A stretch of 64,000 bases of DNA from Hortaea werneckii (Eukaryota; Ascomycota; Dothideomycetes; Mycosphaerellales; Teratosphaeriaceae), in NCBI GenBank assembly GCA_037044905.1, contig JBAOKB010000093.1, forward strand, positions 248,001-312,000, read 5' to 3'. This document shows, one piece after another, positions 43,723 to 54,563 of the stretch; within the stretch, counting starts at the first letter, position 1, and every line of letters starts with the position of its first letter. The position numbers and the translations under genes were made by a program. The notes below the pieces were generated by a model. It saw only the letters and a program-made list of their open reading frames with translations. It had not been told where the DNA came from and did no database searches.

Positions 43723-46700
43723 GATGATGGTTGGGTCTTGATCAATGTAAGCCCGGCTTGCCGGCTGTGAAAGCGCAGGAGCGTTACTCACCCGGAAGTA
43801 TGGTTCAATAGTCTGGAACGTCGATGTTGTGAAGGGGGACTGGCTGCCAATCAAGTCAACACTTGTACAGTTCTTCTCTCCGGAGAGAGGTGTTTAGTGC
43901 AAGCTAAGGTCCTAGACGAACGCCAAAGGCCAAGTCTAGGACCAAGAAAAGGGGTAGAGGGCATACCGAAGTAACTCGTGTTGATCAACACAGCCGATGA
44001 GAAGCCTGGTTGGAAATGAGAATGAAGATGAAAGAGACGTGAGCTGCTTTCAGCTAGCTATTTATGCTTTTGCTCTGACGGCCTGGTCCACCCTCATCTT
44101 GATCATGACCCGTGTTCTGACGAAGGGGTGCTTCCAACCGACCCTCCACCACGCCGACAAGGGCCATAGCTTGCGTGGATCGAACCAACGAAGATGGTCG
44201 GGGATCGCGGCGGGACGCCATTACGAGCTAGAGTCCCAAGAGTGGCAGCTGCATGGTCACCATGGCGTCGAGGGTTGTGGTAGTCCTGCACCTAGATATT
44301 GGATTCCCACAGGATCATCATCGTCGTGGCCCCGTTTCCGCCTATTGTTGCTCGTTGAGTTAGACACACTTCCGTCGGTCGTCTGCCGTCACTCCGACGG
44401 GGCAAGGATGAAAGGCTTCAACGAAGTTTGCTAGCCCCCGAGCACTGAGATAGGTTGAAGTGTAGATAAATTCTCTCCAGGTCACGTGCGTTTTAGAGCT
44501 GCGACGCGAGTCAAGACATATCGAAGTCTCCACGACACTTCATGTGACTGCGCTGTCCAGGGCCAATGGCATTACAACCACCGCAGCAGCACACAATCTG
44601 TGCAACGGGCGCCAGAGCCGACAGATGCCTCAGTTCGCCATGCTCTTTCGGCCTCGGTGCCTTAGGCAGTAGAAGTGTTTGCAACAATGCTTGGCAATAT
44701 CGCGTCTTCCAGATGATGCAAGACGTCTTTTGGTTGGTTCCAGAAGCGAGAATGATTGCAGAGCACTCATTCACACGAGCCCAGCATGCCGGGACGCGAT
44801 AGGCCTAGCCAGACTGTGCGGGCCTCGCACAACTGCACGACGGATTCATCGGATGCTGAAGACGGGTAAACCTGCTTGGCCGCAGACGACCTCGTGTGCT
44901 CGGTCGAAGGCTAGATGGCAGCCCACCAGTCACCTTACTACGATGGCCTGCAGAGGATGCCCATCGATCGTCATGGCAAAGTACATGACGGTACTGACAC
45001 GGGCCTGCTTCCCTGCTGCTGCATGGCCCATTTGTGGGAATGCCCGTTGAGCAACGCTCAGCTGATCGCGTCCCGCTCTGCATTGTGCAAAACGCTCCGT
45101 CTAGTGCAAGGCCGGCCACTGGATTTTTTCGCTAGCAGGCATTGTTATCAAGGTTCTGACCGCGCTCGAAGGCAACTCAGGACCCGAGACCTCCTTCCAA
45201 CTCGGTAGGCCCTCGGAGGCGGCGGCAGAGCAGCACTAAGTTCAACGAGGTCATCTCCGCTCTGTGACGTGGCAGTCTCGGTATGGTGGGTCTGGAAAGG
45301 CTATCTGTAGGCTCAGAAACGTTACCATCAGTGCGTGCTTAACATACAGGTGCAGGTGCTAGACATGCTGAGACTGGCTTACATGTTCTGCAGCGTCAGG
45401 AGATGCTCACCGACCAGTAGGACAGACGGTCTCTGGACCCCCATCGAGACGTATCAGAGTGACCTTCAAACACGGTATACCGTCCTGAGTGCTGCCGAAG
45501 ATTTAGGGGGGCGGTCTTGCCGGCGAGCTTGCAGTCCTAACACGGCACTGCAGCTAGGAGATCCACTTACGCACGCTCCTTCCTCAGGCGGGCATGAACC
45601 ATTGCCTTTCACGCAGCCACGCCGTGGATCGAGCCTGAAACCGACCGCCATTGAGAGCTACCCTCCATATTACTCTGCATGACAGGACCAGAGAAGGCTG
45701 GGGAAGGGCATTCAGGGTCGGTGCGCACAGTCAAAGCGCCGGGCTGCAGATTTCACACACTGCTGGCCCGCTATGACGCTCGAAGCGACGAGGCAAGGTC
45801 AGAGGCTTGCAATCGAGCTCTCAGGGCCACTCGGCTAAAGGAATATTGCCATTGGCCTACGAATTGGCAATTTTTTCAAAGTTATGAGTAAAGCAAAGAC
45901 GGGCGAGGCAAGCGGCTGACGTCGGATTTGGCTCTGAGGGCACCTGCGCTTTCGGGCACCTGCGTTTGGTCACGGGAAAAGAATGACCTGCCCGTGAGTG
46001 GAACTCGCGACAGCTATGGGGACCGACTCACGGCGAGACGCGTCGCCTCGTTTTCACCTGATGTGTCTCGAGGTGCGGACTAGCTGGCTAATGAACTTTA
46101 GCTGTCCACTAAGTCATTGGGTGAGCTGGCAGCTTCACGCAGCCAATGGCATCCTCTTGCCCATCACCGAGGAGTTGCGCCATTGAGGCAGCGCAGACGC
46201 GCCTGCGCTGATTGGTTTGCTACGGCGACGGGGCACAGCCCAGGCTCAATAATGATTGCACAGGCGCAGAAGAAGATGCAATGGAATCTTCCGTGCATCC
46301 CTCTTTCAAACGGTCGGCACGTGCACAAGGCTGGGGTGAAATGGCTCTCTTTCGGCAGCGCGCTTCCCATCAGAGGTGACTTGGCTCCATCGCAGTCTCG
46401 GTGTGTTTTGCTGGCCGAAAAGACACTGTCTGGCGGTGGCGGTAGCAGCAGCTAGTCGAAGGGGCGGTGCCAATCGCTTCACGCGTTGGAACCGTTTCGA
46501 TAGCGGCGCGTTTGATCGCTACCTCAGACGCTCAACGGGGTTTCATCGTGCCCAGGAAAGCCTCGTCGACGGTTTTACCTAACACTTCGCGCCGGAGCAT
46601 GTACCATTACCCGCCGTTGCATGCATGCGCAGGTGGGTGGAGTCGGAGAGAAGCAGAGATGCCTTAGGCAGGTGAGACGTCCAACTTGGGGGGTTTCGGG

Positions 46701-47034
46701 TCTTTGGGTAAAGGCGAGATGGAATTGGTTCAGTTATGGTTGTAAGTCGTCAGGTATGTGTCTCAATGGAAGAGAAGCACGACGCCGGAGTAAGCCAAAG
46801 ATCATGTCGGGGCCCATCATCTGAAGTGGAAAAGGAGGGTGCATTCCACCTCGATTCTCTGGCTCCGCACGTGCCCAGTCTCGTCAGTCCAAGCTTCAGC
46901 CTCAAATGCCGGCGCTTGCGCCATGGATGCCGAGCTGCTTCCACAACGATGACGGGCGATAACCTGACCACAGTATCTCACCAACGATATAGTTATACAC
47001 GATTGATCTTTCTGTCAACGCTCTGTAGCTGACC
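43723..47034. other. Gene-poor 3.3-kb stretch
   Basis: Many short frames on both strands but none with signal peptide, domain motif or convincing splice pattern. No terminal repeats, transposase motifs or C-to-T-degraded (RIP-like, AT-rich) sequence visible. The GC content stays near that of the flanks. The last 300 bp should be the F-box promoter. Confidence 0.35.
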
Positions 47035-47796
47035 ATGTCTTTGTTTAATCTTCCCGACGAGCTGCTCCTCCGTGTGCTGTCCTTCCTCGACATCCCAGAT
47101 CTCCTCTACCTGTCACGAGTAGGCAGCAGCTCAGGACTTATTACATCTCAGCATGTCTGGTCGTGCTGATACCACTTTTAGACATGCCGCCACCTCAGAC
47201 TGTTATCGTTCGATCCCTTGCTACACCGTCTTCGGCTACGCTATTCTCAAGCCCGGATAAGTTACCTACTTCGACGCAGACCGCCTGTGTTGGCCTTGCA
47301 GCCACCAATCTCCACCATCTATCTGACGCGAACGCACTTGGCCGCGCGAAGATTACACTGGTCTTTGATCTGCATCCGCCTGGGTCGTGCTCTGTCGAGA
47401 AGACCCAAACTCTCAACCCTCGTCTCCAAGAACATCGTTCCCAGAGAGTGCTGCAAACGTGACATCGGCTCTGGCGACATCATATGGGGCACAGGCATAG
47501 CAGGCGCCTTATTAGAGCGCAAACGACGAGTGGAGCGGGAGCATCTCTGTCACGGCCTACGAGTTTGGCTAGAACGCAAGGCCAGTCAAATCCAGGTGCG
47601 ACAGAAAGATGCTGCCGGTGGCGTTGGTATACTCGTATGGCGGTTCTCACGCAGAATGAAAATCACTGATAGCCGGCAATCATCCGACGGACGTGGTGAG
47701 CGGCCTAAACGGGAAAAGGTCACCCGTCTAAAGCGTTTCTGGGAGAATCTTGCCGGAGAGCGTTCTTCACCAGCGACCACGCCTCCAAATCGATGA
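47035..47796 (+). CDS. F-box protein
   Basis: Exon 1 (47035-47118) is a 28-codon F-box start, MSLFNLPDELLLRVLSFLDI then PDLLYLSR. A 63-nt intron (GTAGGC...CTTTTAG) leads in phase 0 to exon 2 (47182-47796), which completes the F-box with TCRHLRLLSFDPLLHRLRL. The total is 232 residues. Downstream blocks (PPISTIYLTRTHLAARRLH, LSRRPKLSTLVSKNIVPREC, ALLERKRRVEREHLCHGLR) match a conserved ascomycete F-box protein type I recall, ending in a basic tail. It should be a substrate receptor of an SCF ubiquitin ligase; the target is unknown. The first exon is too short for simple frame scans, so the gene is easily missed. No indels needed. Confidence 0.82.
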
Positions 47797-49186
47797 CACG
47801 CCATTCGAAAGCCTTCCAATATGGCTGATATTTGGAGTATTCCGCCAAGATTGAGAGTTTCGAGTCGACTACTTATCTGCAAACTTGCACAGAAGCCTTG
47901 CAAACTGACTTTGTGGGCTGTGCCATTCAAACGAGCATGATGACCACACGAAGTACGCTCTGTGGGGCCTTTCTGCCAGCTGGTTATAGATCGCTCATTA
48001 CCGCAACCTTGCACTCTTAATCTTCCTACTCTCATACCGCGAGCGCTCAGCAATGTGACGTTCGTGCTCATGAACATTAGGCATGGCCAGCGCGAGTCGC
48101 ACAATCATTGATGCTTCATATGGACCCCGTGTCAAGGCCAGAATGTCGATCCGGAGCGTGAGCAGCAGCGTAAGGTGCAACGCAGTAAAGTCGCCAGTAG
48201 ATCCTTTGGGGAGCTTACCTTTCTCGTTGCGAGAGAATGGCGAATTTCTATTTGCTTGTGCGCGGTGACAAAAAGCAAAATATGTCGCCAGCAGTCTTGA
48301 CTTTGATCATGATAGCATGCTTCTTTGCCAGGTCAACTCTCTTCGTCGCTGGAAAAGGAACATGTAAATGGAATTATGGCAACGACATCACCGCTCGGCT
48401 CCTAAGCCCGAGCACACGAGGGCTTGTAGATGTTGGCATGCAGATGCTTTAATGGCCTCCCCTTTGCATTCATCTCACCAGCCCCTTTCTGAACCAGAGT
48501 CGCTCGGTCCAATGGATTGCGACCTGTTTCACATGTCCCTGCCAGGTTCCTTAGCTGAGGCCGTGGTTCATAGCAAGGAAATGCCGCTTGATGGGACGAG
48601 AATTTGAAGATAGCCGTTGGCCACCGCCGGGCCCGGCAACAGCCTGGATACTTCTTCCCTGCCTTCTTTGTGTCATGCTCAACAAATGGCTGGCTTTGAG
48701 CTAGGTAATGCTCCTACTCTTGAACACTGGTCGTTGTAAGGGGTTGTAGCGCGGCAAGCATATCGCGACCTAAACTTTGACCTCTTCAAAAAGTGTCTTA
48801 GTCTTCGCGCATTGCATCGAGCCCCGCGATTTGTGGGCGATAGTGACCATGCTGGCTCCGGCGTTTGCACATGCGCTCTTTCTAAGCCGACGAATAATAA
48901 TGGTGACGGATACCAGTAACCAATGAACTTGCGTCAAAGTGCGCGAAGGATGTCCCACCCCGCTTTTCTTGCCGTTTCGGGGCATCAGTACCCTGGTCTC
49001 GATGGTCACACCGTGTGGTATCCCAGGTGTCAGCTCTCAACTCACCGGCATGGAGAGAATCTGGGGAAAGGCATGGCAGGAGCCGTTCTAGGTTGATAGC
49101 TGATCATTGAGCCGTCGACTCTGACCAGGTAGACTGCTGTCCTCAAGGGTTCAAGCCAACGTCCACTCGTCTGACATACAGCAATC
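47797..49186. other. Intergenic
   Basis: 1.4 kb between the F-box gene and the regulator gene, same direction. Short frames at 47586-48104 (minus) and 48237-48607 (plus) lack family features. Nothing recognised. Confidence 0.4.
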
Positions 49187-50773
49187 ATGTCGACTACGGA
49201 GACTAACACTGACTCCTTCGCGTTCATTGTATCAGACGGGCCCAAGGTGCCACATAATGCACGAACGATCATCCGAAAGCAGGCTATGAGGGATGTTGGG
49301 ATCGCACGCAAAAAGAGAGGAAACTATAGTCGTGCGAACCGACGCCAGATGCCTGAATCTATGGCCGATGCATCGCCAGTTGTGGGAAGTGATTCTGGAG
49401 ATGTCTCGGTCCCATGTGCGGAAGATGCAAGTGGCGACTCTAGCTCTAAACTGGTCGATGTCGATGAATACGTTCCGAGAGCAAGTCCTGTCAGCGATGC
49501 AACTCAACAGTCATTGGCTCCGTTTGACTTGCTTTCTTCCAACATGAGCTCCTGTCCTGCCTACCAGTCCGCTCGCTCGAGGTTCGGCGTTGAGCTCTCT
49601 GACTTGGGTGTCTTGACAAACTTTAATGTGGGAAAAAGCACGATTGGGGTCATCGCTGCGGATCCGTCAAGGCTTGTTACTTTACTGGGAAGGCATCAAT
49701 GGTCATACCTTGAATTCGTGCCGGCCCGTTATGGCCATAGCAAGTGTCTTACCGCGGCGACTGACGCCCTTCTGGCAAGGGCGCAACATGTGCTGTCGCC
49801 GAACAAATCATTTGGCACAAGCCGTAGTCGATTCTACGGTCGAGCGTTGCGCACCCTGCAAGATGCACTCATGGACAACAAAACGGCTGTTGATGCTGAT
49901 GTACTAGCGGCTACTCAACTCATAGCTTTACATGAGGTAAGCCAGCTCAGTCACATCATAGTATGCCCTTGACTGACACGTACCAGCTTCTCGATGGTTC
50001 TCATAGCGCTGCATGGTCCTATCACGTCGAAGGCTCAGCTCGCCCTATCAAGTATCGCTCGCCTGACCGCTTCAAGACCGAATACGAAAAGGCTCTTTTT
50101 GCAGCTCATGTCGGGGCCATTGTCTCAGAAAGCTTGGTGAACAACACCTCCTGCTACCTGAAGCAGCCTGAATGGGTTGATGTCTTCACTTCTCTAAAGC
50201 AAGACACCCCTTTCTTAACTGACCGAAGCCCGCTGGCGATCGATGCCAGGCTCGCCATGTTCGGCATACCCGGGCTGTGGCGTGACATCGATGAAGTTGT
50301 CAATAGTCCAGGCTATTGCGTTTGTGCACCCATGGACATTCTGGAGTCAAGAGGCCGCCAGATCCACCAAGCTTTGGTCAACTGGCTGGAAGATTGCAAC
50401 GCGCACTGCGTGCGTCTCTCATTCACGCAGCCTTCGGCTTGTGAGCTTTCACTCCGCCGTGAACTTTTTGGAGCCGTTATCGAATGTCTTTCGCTAGTGA
50501 AAAGATTACTGGCCACCGTCTTGTGAATCTAGCAGATTAGCATTGGAGCCAGAAGTCCAGGGTCTGGCGCAACTCATCCTGGACTTACAGAAACAGTCTT
50601 CTTTCAAGCACTCCTGGTTATTCAGCGGCCATGAGGCTGGCGTGGCTTATACGATGATTCTAACAAAAGATCAATGGGAAGAAGATGTCAGCGGGGAAGA
50701 TGCCGACGTCCGTATAGAGGCCGCGCGGAAAAGATACAATGCTTGGAGCAAGACTCTCCGTATGACCGACTAA
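49187..50773 (+). CDS. Fungal_trans_2-type regulator without zinc cluster
   Basis: Three exons (49187-49936, 49987-50485, 50541-50773) with introns of 50 and 55 nt encode 493 residues. The N-terminus (FAFIVSDGPKVP, then TIIRKQAMRDVGIARKKRG) is the short basic motif that replaces the Zn2Cys6 cluster in many fungal proteins of the DUF3468/Fungal_trans_2 group. The helical body carries HVGAIVSESLVNNTSCYLK, AMFGIPGLWRDIDEV and ends in LRMTD. Members are taken to be transcriptional regulators, often of metabolic genes; without the DNA-binding cluster this one may act as a cofactor. No biosynthetic cluster is next to it. The third exon start is chosen because only T/GTCTTT...GATTAG/CA keeps phase. 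Confidence 0.75.
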
Positions 50774-51000
50774 GCACAGATCGATGTGCGATGGGCCCAG
50801 ACTGACACTGGTTTAGTACCTAGAAGGAGATGCATACGCAACGCTATCTTCTCAACAGAGGGTATTTCTTGGATCGAGTGACGGTTCTAAGGCCAGCTGC
50901 TTCTTCCATCGAGGTAGCAGGAACATTCATTTCCTGGTATTGCGATTGAGCGCGACTCGTACAAGGCCGATCGTTGGCGGAGCGGTCTAGGCGTGCCGGA

Positions 51001-51575
51001 TCAGACCTGCTGGTTGCCGGCTTTCCAGAGCAATACCAATGGGATGCCGATGCTCCAGGTGTACACGCCCGTTCTCGCGAACGCAAGTGTATCGTGCGAT
51101 ATGGTGGTGTAAAGGGTCATGTAAAGCGTTCGAGCTCCAAGGAACGAGAGCGCTGCATTGTTCAGGTCTTTCGAGGGCAATTTGGACATGTTGCCCGCAA
51201 GCTGTTGTATGATGTCAGTTGCACGAAGGGTTGCAACCAAGGGAACGGGAGGCCTACGATGGCGGCAGCGAACAATGGGAAAACCTCTAACGAGTTCAGA
51301 TGAGCACCTCGAGCGCGAGACAGCTGGGCCCAGAGGGCGTTGGGGAGCTTTCCTTTCCAGGTTTCGAGATTGTTTCTGGGCCTTCAGCTAAGTCAGAGGT
51401 GGAAGAAATCTACTAGAGGTTTGGGCGCATCGTACTGAGCAATACTCATTTGTCCCCGGGTTGCAAGCATTAGCCTTCCCTGGCAATACAGATGTGGTAC
51501 AAGGCCAAGGCCGAAAGCCAGAGGAATCGAGTGAATCGACCAATTGTCTGAAGCCGGTAGCATTGCGGAGGCCAT
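51001..51575 (-). CDS. MAPEG-family membrane protein
   Basis: Reading from ATG 51573-51575: SIHSIPLAFGLGLVPHLYCQ (first membrane segment), then NLETWKGKLPNALWAQLSRA, RGAHLNSLEVFPLFAAAI, an intron at 51202-51257 (56 nt), then LAGNMSKLPSKDLN, LGARTLYMTLYTTI and GVYTWSIGIPLVLLWKAGNQ. RARGAHLN-x(5)-P and four hydrophobic segments are the MAPEG layout (glutathione-dependent or eicosanoid-type membrane proteins; the fungal subgroup is mostly uncharacterised). The first junction is unclear: a GTAGAT...GCCCAG intron at 51376-51413 would be only 38 nt and out of phase by one. One surplus base at the GGG 51423-51425 (plus strand) would fix the phase; alternatively a different donor is used. About 180 residues. 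Confidence 0.72.
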
Positions 51576-51921
51576 GGTGTAAGGAGGGAATCAGTCTTGA
51601 TGAGATCTGCAGCGGAGTTTGAAGATTGTTGTTGTAAGATTTCGTTGACAGCGATAGGTCTTATATACATCGCAATGGTAAAGTCAGTGCAATGGAAGGC
51701 CCACTCAAATCGCCACATACGGTCATCGGGTCTGAACGTTTGAAGTCACCACCACTTTCCCAAAGAGGTAAGGTCTGCCCTGACTTTCGCTAACCCCTTC
51801 TGGATTGTGGTTAAAGCAAGAGTGGCATATATGCATTTGCTGTTGGCCTCGTGCTGGTGCCGGGAAATCGTCGCAGGACCTGAGCAGCAAGACAACCATT
51901 ATACAATCTTGGCTAATAATA
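51576..51921. other. Intergenic
   Basis: 346 bp containing the MAPEG gene promoter and the 3' region of MAK5. Nothing specific recognised. Confidence 0.4.
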
Positions 51922-54261
51922 TTACAGATCTTCCAGGCCCATTCCACCAAAGTCGCCTAGGAATTCTCCGGTCTTCCCCCCTCCTTCATCCTGTTGACGG
52001 AGCAGCTCATCTACGTCTACCCTGCCAGAAGTGAGATACTTTTCGCTCACGCCAACATTTACTCGCTGCTTCAACAAATCCTTCAGCTCTGCTCTCATCG
52101 CTCCCACCTCTTGCTTGGACAGGCCTCTGGCTTCCCTCTCCTTCTTCTTCCTTCCACTACCTCTCCCCCTGCGCCCTTTCTCTTGCTGTTCGAATTCCTC
52201 TGAGTCATAGTCTACACCCAAGTCTTCGGCTGCCTGTCGCATGAAATCGTTCTGCTTGTTGCCTTTCTCCTTCGCGATAGTTGTGTCCGCAATCTTCTTG
52301 GCCAGCGTCGTTCTGGGTTTGAGACGTGCGACTATTCTGCGGTCGATGTCCAGCGTGCGGATATAGAAGCCTTGTTTGGCTGCTTCGTTGGCAGACTGTT
52401 GGTGCTGTACAGCAGACTGTGCATGAACCTTTGCCACAAGCCTTCTCACGCCGACCACTTCCTCGGGACCGCAAAGTAGGATGCTGGAGCCCGCTTGGCC
52501 AGCACGAGCAGTACGTCCAGACCGATGAACGTACATATCAGCAGCACGTGGAAGATGATAATGGACCACAAGCTGAACGCCCGCAATATCCAAACCGCGA
52601 GCTGCCACGTCGGTGGCGATCAAGATTGAAGAAGACGGTTTCTTGGGATCTGACGCTTGACTGAAGCGTTCAACGGACCTCAAGCGTGCCTTCTGCGGCA
52701 TGCCGGAGTGCAATGCTAGAGCAGGCATGCCGAGATTCTGTAGAAAAGGTGTAATTCTTCTCACAGCATCGATTGAGTTCGTAAAGACGAGTGCCCGAGT
52801 CTTGCTGTGCATTAACAGTAACGCGTAAAGGTAGAGATCTTTCTCCGTGCCATTGCATTCCACCAGGCCTTCTTTCAGGCCAGTTGCCATTTGACTGACT
52901 GGATTTACGTCAATGAACTTTGGCTTTTCTTCCCGGAAGTTGATCTTGGAAAGTAGGTATTCAAGCGACTCTTTGTTGCTCATCAAATCCCCTCCAGGCT
53001 TTCCCTTGCCCGCCAGCTTCCTCTGTAAACCACGGTCGAAGGTGGCGGAGAAGACCAGTGTCTGCCTCTCAGGCGAGGCATCTTGATCCTTCTTAGCACC
53101 ACCAGGTGCTCCCTCGACAGCATCGCCGTCCATTTCTTTGCGGTCGAGAGCATTCAAAATCTCCTCCACCTCTTTGAAGTGTCCCTCGCTCAAAAGTCGA
53201 TCGGCCTCGTCAATGACAAGGAAGTGAATGCGTTGCAACGCTCTGATGGTGCCCTGCCCAGAACACATGACCTCCCATAGCCGTCCAGGTGTACCAATGA
53301 CAATATCAGCATCCTTCAACTGCCGTTGTTGCTTCTGCACTGAAAGACCACCGGTCAATGTCGCTACGGAAGGGCCATCGAAAAGTCCGTTTGAGCAAAG
53401 AGAGTTCAAGTGCTTGCTAAGCTGATGAGCCAACTCACGAGTTGGCGATAGTAAAAGCGCGAGTGGCGTTTTGTTCTCTCCCGCTTTCACACGCTTGGAC
53501 CGTAACTCTAGAAACCGCTCCAAGATGGGAATGCCAAAAGCCAAAGTCTTACCCGAACCAGTAGAGGCCTTCCCTACAACATCATGGCCATTCAGAACTT
53601 CCGGAACTGCAGCTTCTTGGATTGCGGTCGGCTTTGAGAATCTCAGCTTTGCTAACGAAGCCATCGTGTCCGGATGAAGCAGGAGCTGTCGCCAAGCGCT
53701 GACATCTACTTCGGCAGCGTCCTCATCCTCGTTTAGGGCCTTGAATGCAGCTTTCGAAGATGCTGCGCCGTTTGCTGGAGCGCTTTTCGCGGCCTGTTTT
53801 GCCTTTTTGTTTGTTTGGGCAACAGACGCGGTAGGTGAGTCGTTTTGAGTGCCATGAACAGAAGATTCGTCGTCGTCATCAAAGCCAGTCCATTCTTCTC
53901 CACCGTCATCATTTTCAACGTTGCCATCGTCAATGGCTTCTGTGGATTCCTGATCGGGTGCAACGCGAGCTTCCTTTGATAGGAAAGAAATCTTTCCAGT
54001 CGCCTCGTCTTTTACCACTTCAACGTCATCAACTTCCTCTAGACCAAAGAAACCCTCATAATTATCCATGCGATCCGGCATGGCCACGTCTCTCCAGGCT
54101 AGATCGTCTGCTCGACGTGCTGTCTTCGCCTTCTTTGCCGGCTTTTGGGGCTTGGCCTGATTGACCGGCTCTACATCGCCACCCTCCAACCGTTTCCGCT
54201 TTCTGGCCTTCATCGCCGCCACTTTAGGCGGTAGCGCCTTCTTGGTTTCTGTTGCCGCCAT
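51922..54261 (-). CDS. MAK5: DEAD-box RNA helicase Mak5 (60S ribosome biogenesis)
   Basis: A 779-residue intron-free gene with all helicase motifs: FSKPTAIQ Q-motif (about 208-215), ASTGSGKT (232-239), PTRELAHQL, TPGRLWE, DEAD (351-354), SAT (405-407), VFTN, ATDVAARGLDI and HRSGRTARAG. The N-terminal extension has the Mak5 signature: basic MKARKRKRL, then WRDVAMPDRMDNYEGFFGLEEVDDVEVV, followed by an acidic linker. Mak5 is a nucleolar helicase for large-subunit assembly. The C-terminal Lys/Arg-rich RRGRGSGRKKKERE tail fits nucleolar targeting. The stop is at 51922-51924. It is head to head with the HECT gene across 302 bp. Confidence 0.93.
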   Translation of the reverse strand: MAATETKKALPPKVAAMKARKRKRLEGGDVEPVNQAKPQKPAKKAKTARRADDLAWRDVAMPDRMDNYEGFFGLEEVDDVEVVKDEATGKISFLSKEARVAPDQESTEAIDDGNVENDDGGEEWTGFDDDDESSVHGTQNDSPTASVAQTNKKAKQAAKSAPANGAASSKAAFKALNEDEDAAEVDVSAWRQLLLHPDTMASLAKLRFSKPTAIQEAAVPEVLNGHDVVGKASTGSGKTLAFGIPILERFLELRSKRVKAGENKTPLALLLSPTRELAHQLSKHLNSLCSNGLFDGPSVATLTGGLSVQKQQRQLKDADIVIGTPGRLWEVMCSGQGTIRALQRIHFLVIDEADRLLSEGHFKEVEEILNALDRKEMDGDAVEGAPGGAKKDQDASPERQTLVFSATFDRGLQRKLAGKGKPGGDLMSNKESLEYLLSKINFREEKPKFIDVNPVSQMATGLKEGLVECNGTEKDLYLYALLLMHSKTRALVFTNSIDAVRRITPFLQNLGMPALALHSGMPQKARLRSVERFSQASDPKKPSSSILIATDVAARGLDIAGVQLVVHYHLPRAADMYVHRSGRTARAGQAGSSILLCGPEEVVGVRRLVAKVHAQSAVQHQQSANEAAKQGFYIRTLDIDRRIVARLKPRTTLAKKIADTTIAKEKGNKQNDFMRQAAEDLGVDYDSEEFEQQEKGRRGRGSGRKKKEREARGLSKQEVGAMRAELKDLLKQRVNVGVSEKYLTSGRVDVDELLRQQDEGGGKTGEFLGDFGGMGLEDL

Positions 54262-54563
54262 GGCGAGATATATACGTTCTGACGGCGCCCCTCAAGTACT
54301 CGAAGGCAAAGGCGCAAATCTACAAGAGAAATTCCGGCGGTCATACCCGTTCGGGAACGGACGTGCCCGCTTCCGAGATGCCAACGACCGACCGTGCGCG
54401 CCGTCATCCTCCAGCGCAACTGGCTCAACTCTTGCACCTTCTGTCTTCAGACCTAGTCAGGTGACTGTCAGAGTGTCATGCATTAGGATTGGGATGCCAG
54501 CCACCATGAAACTACCCTACCAATCCCCCTCATCCACCACTATCATATTTTTTGGCGCGGATC
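54262..54563. promoter_or_regulatory. Shared divergent promoter of MAK5 and the HECT ligase
   Basis: Only 302 bp separates the two start codons, so the genes must share promoter sequence. No TATA box in a standard place; no named site recognised. Confidence 0.45.

Noticed and set aside
44679..45050. 123-codon plus-strand frame
   Set aside because: Composition not protein-like (Cys/Arg/Trp scattered), no motif, no splice partners.
43723..47034. Search for a transposon or RIP-degraded element in the gene-poor stretch
   Set aside because: No terminal repeats, no transposase or reverse-transcriptase motifs and no AT-rich C-to-T signature seen by eye.
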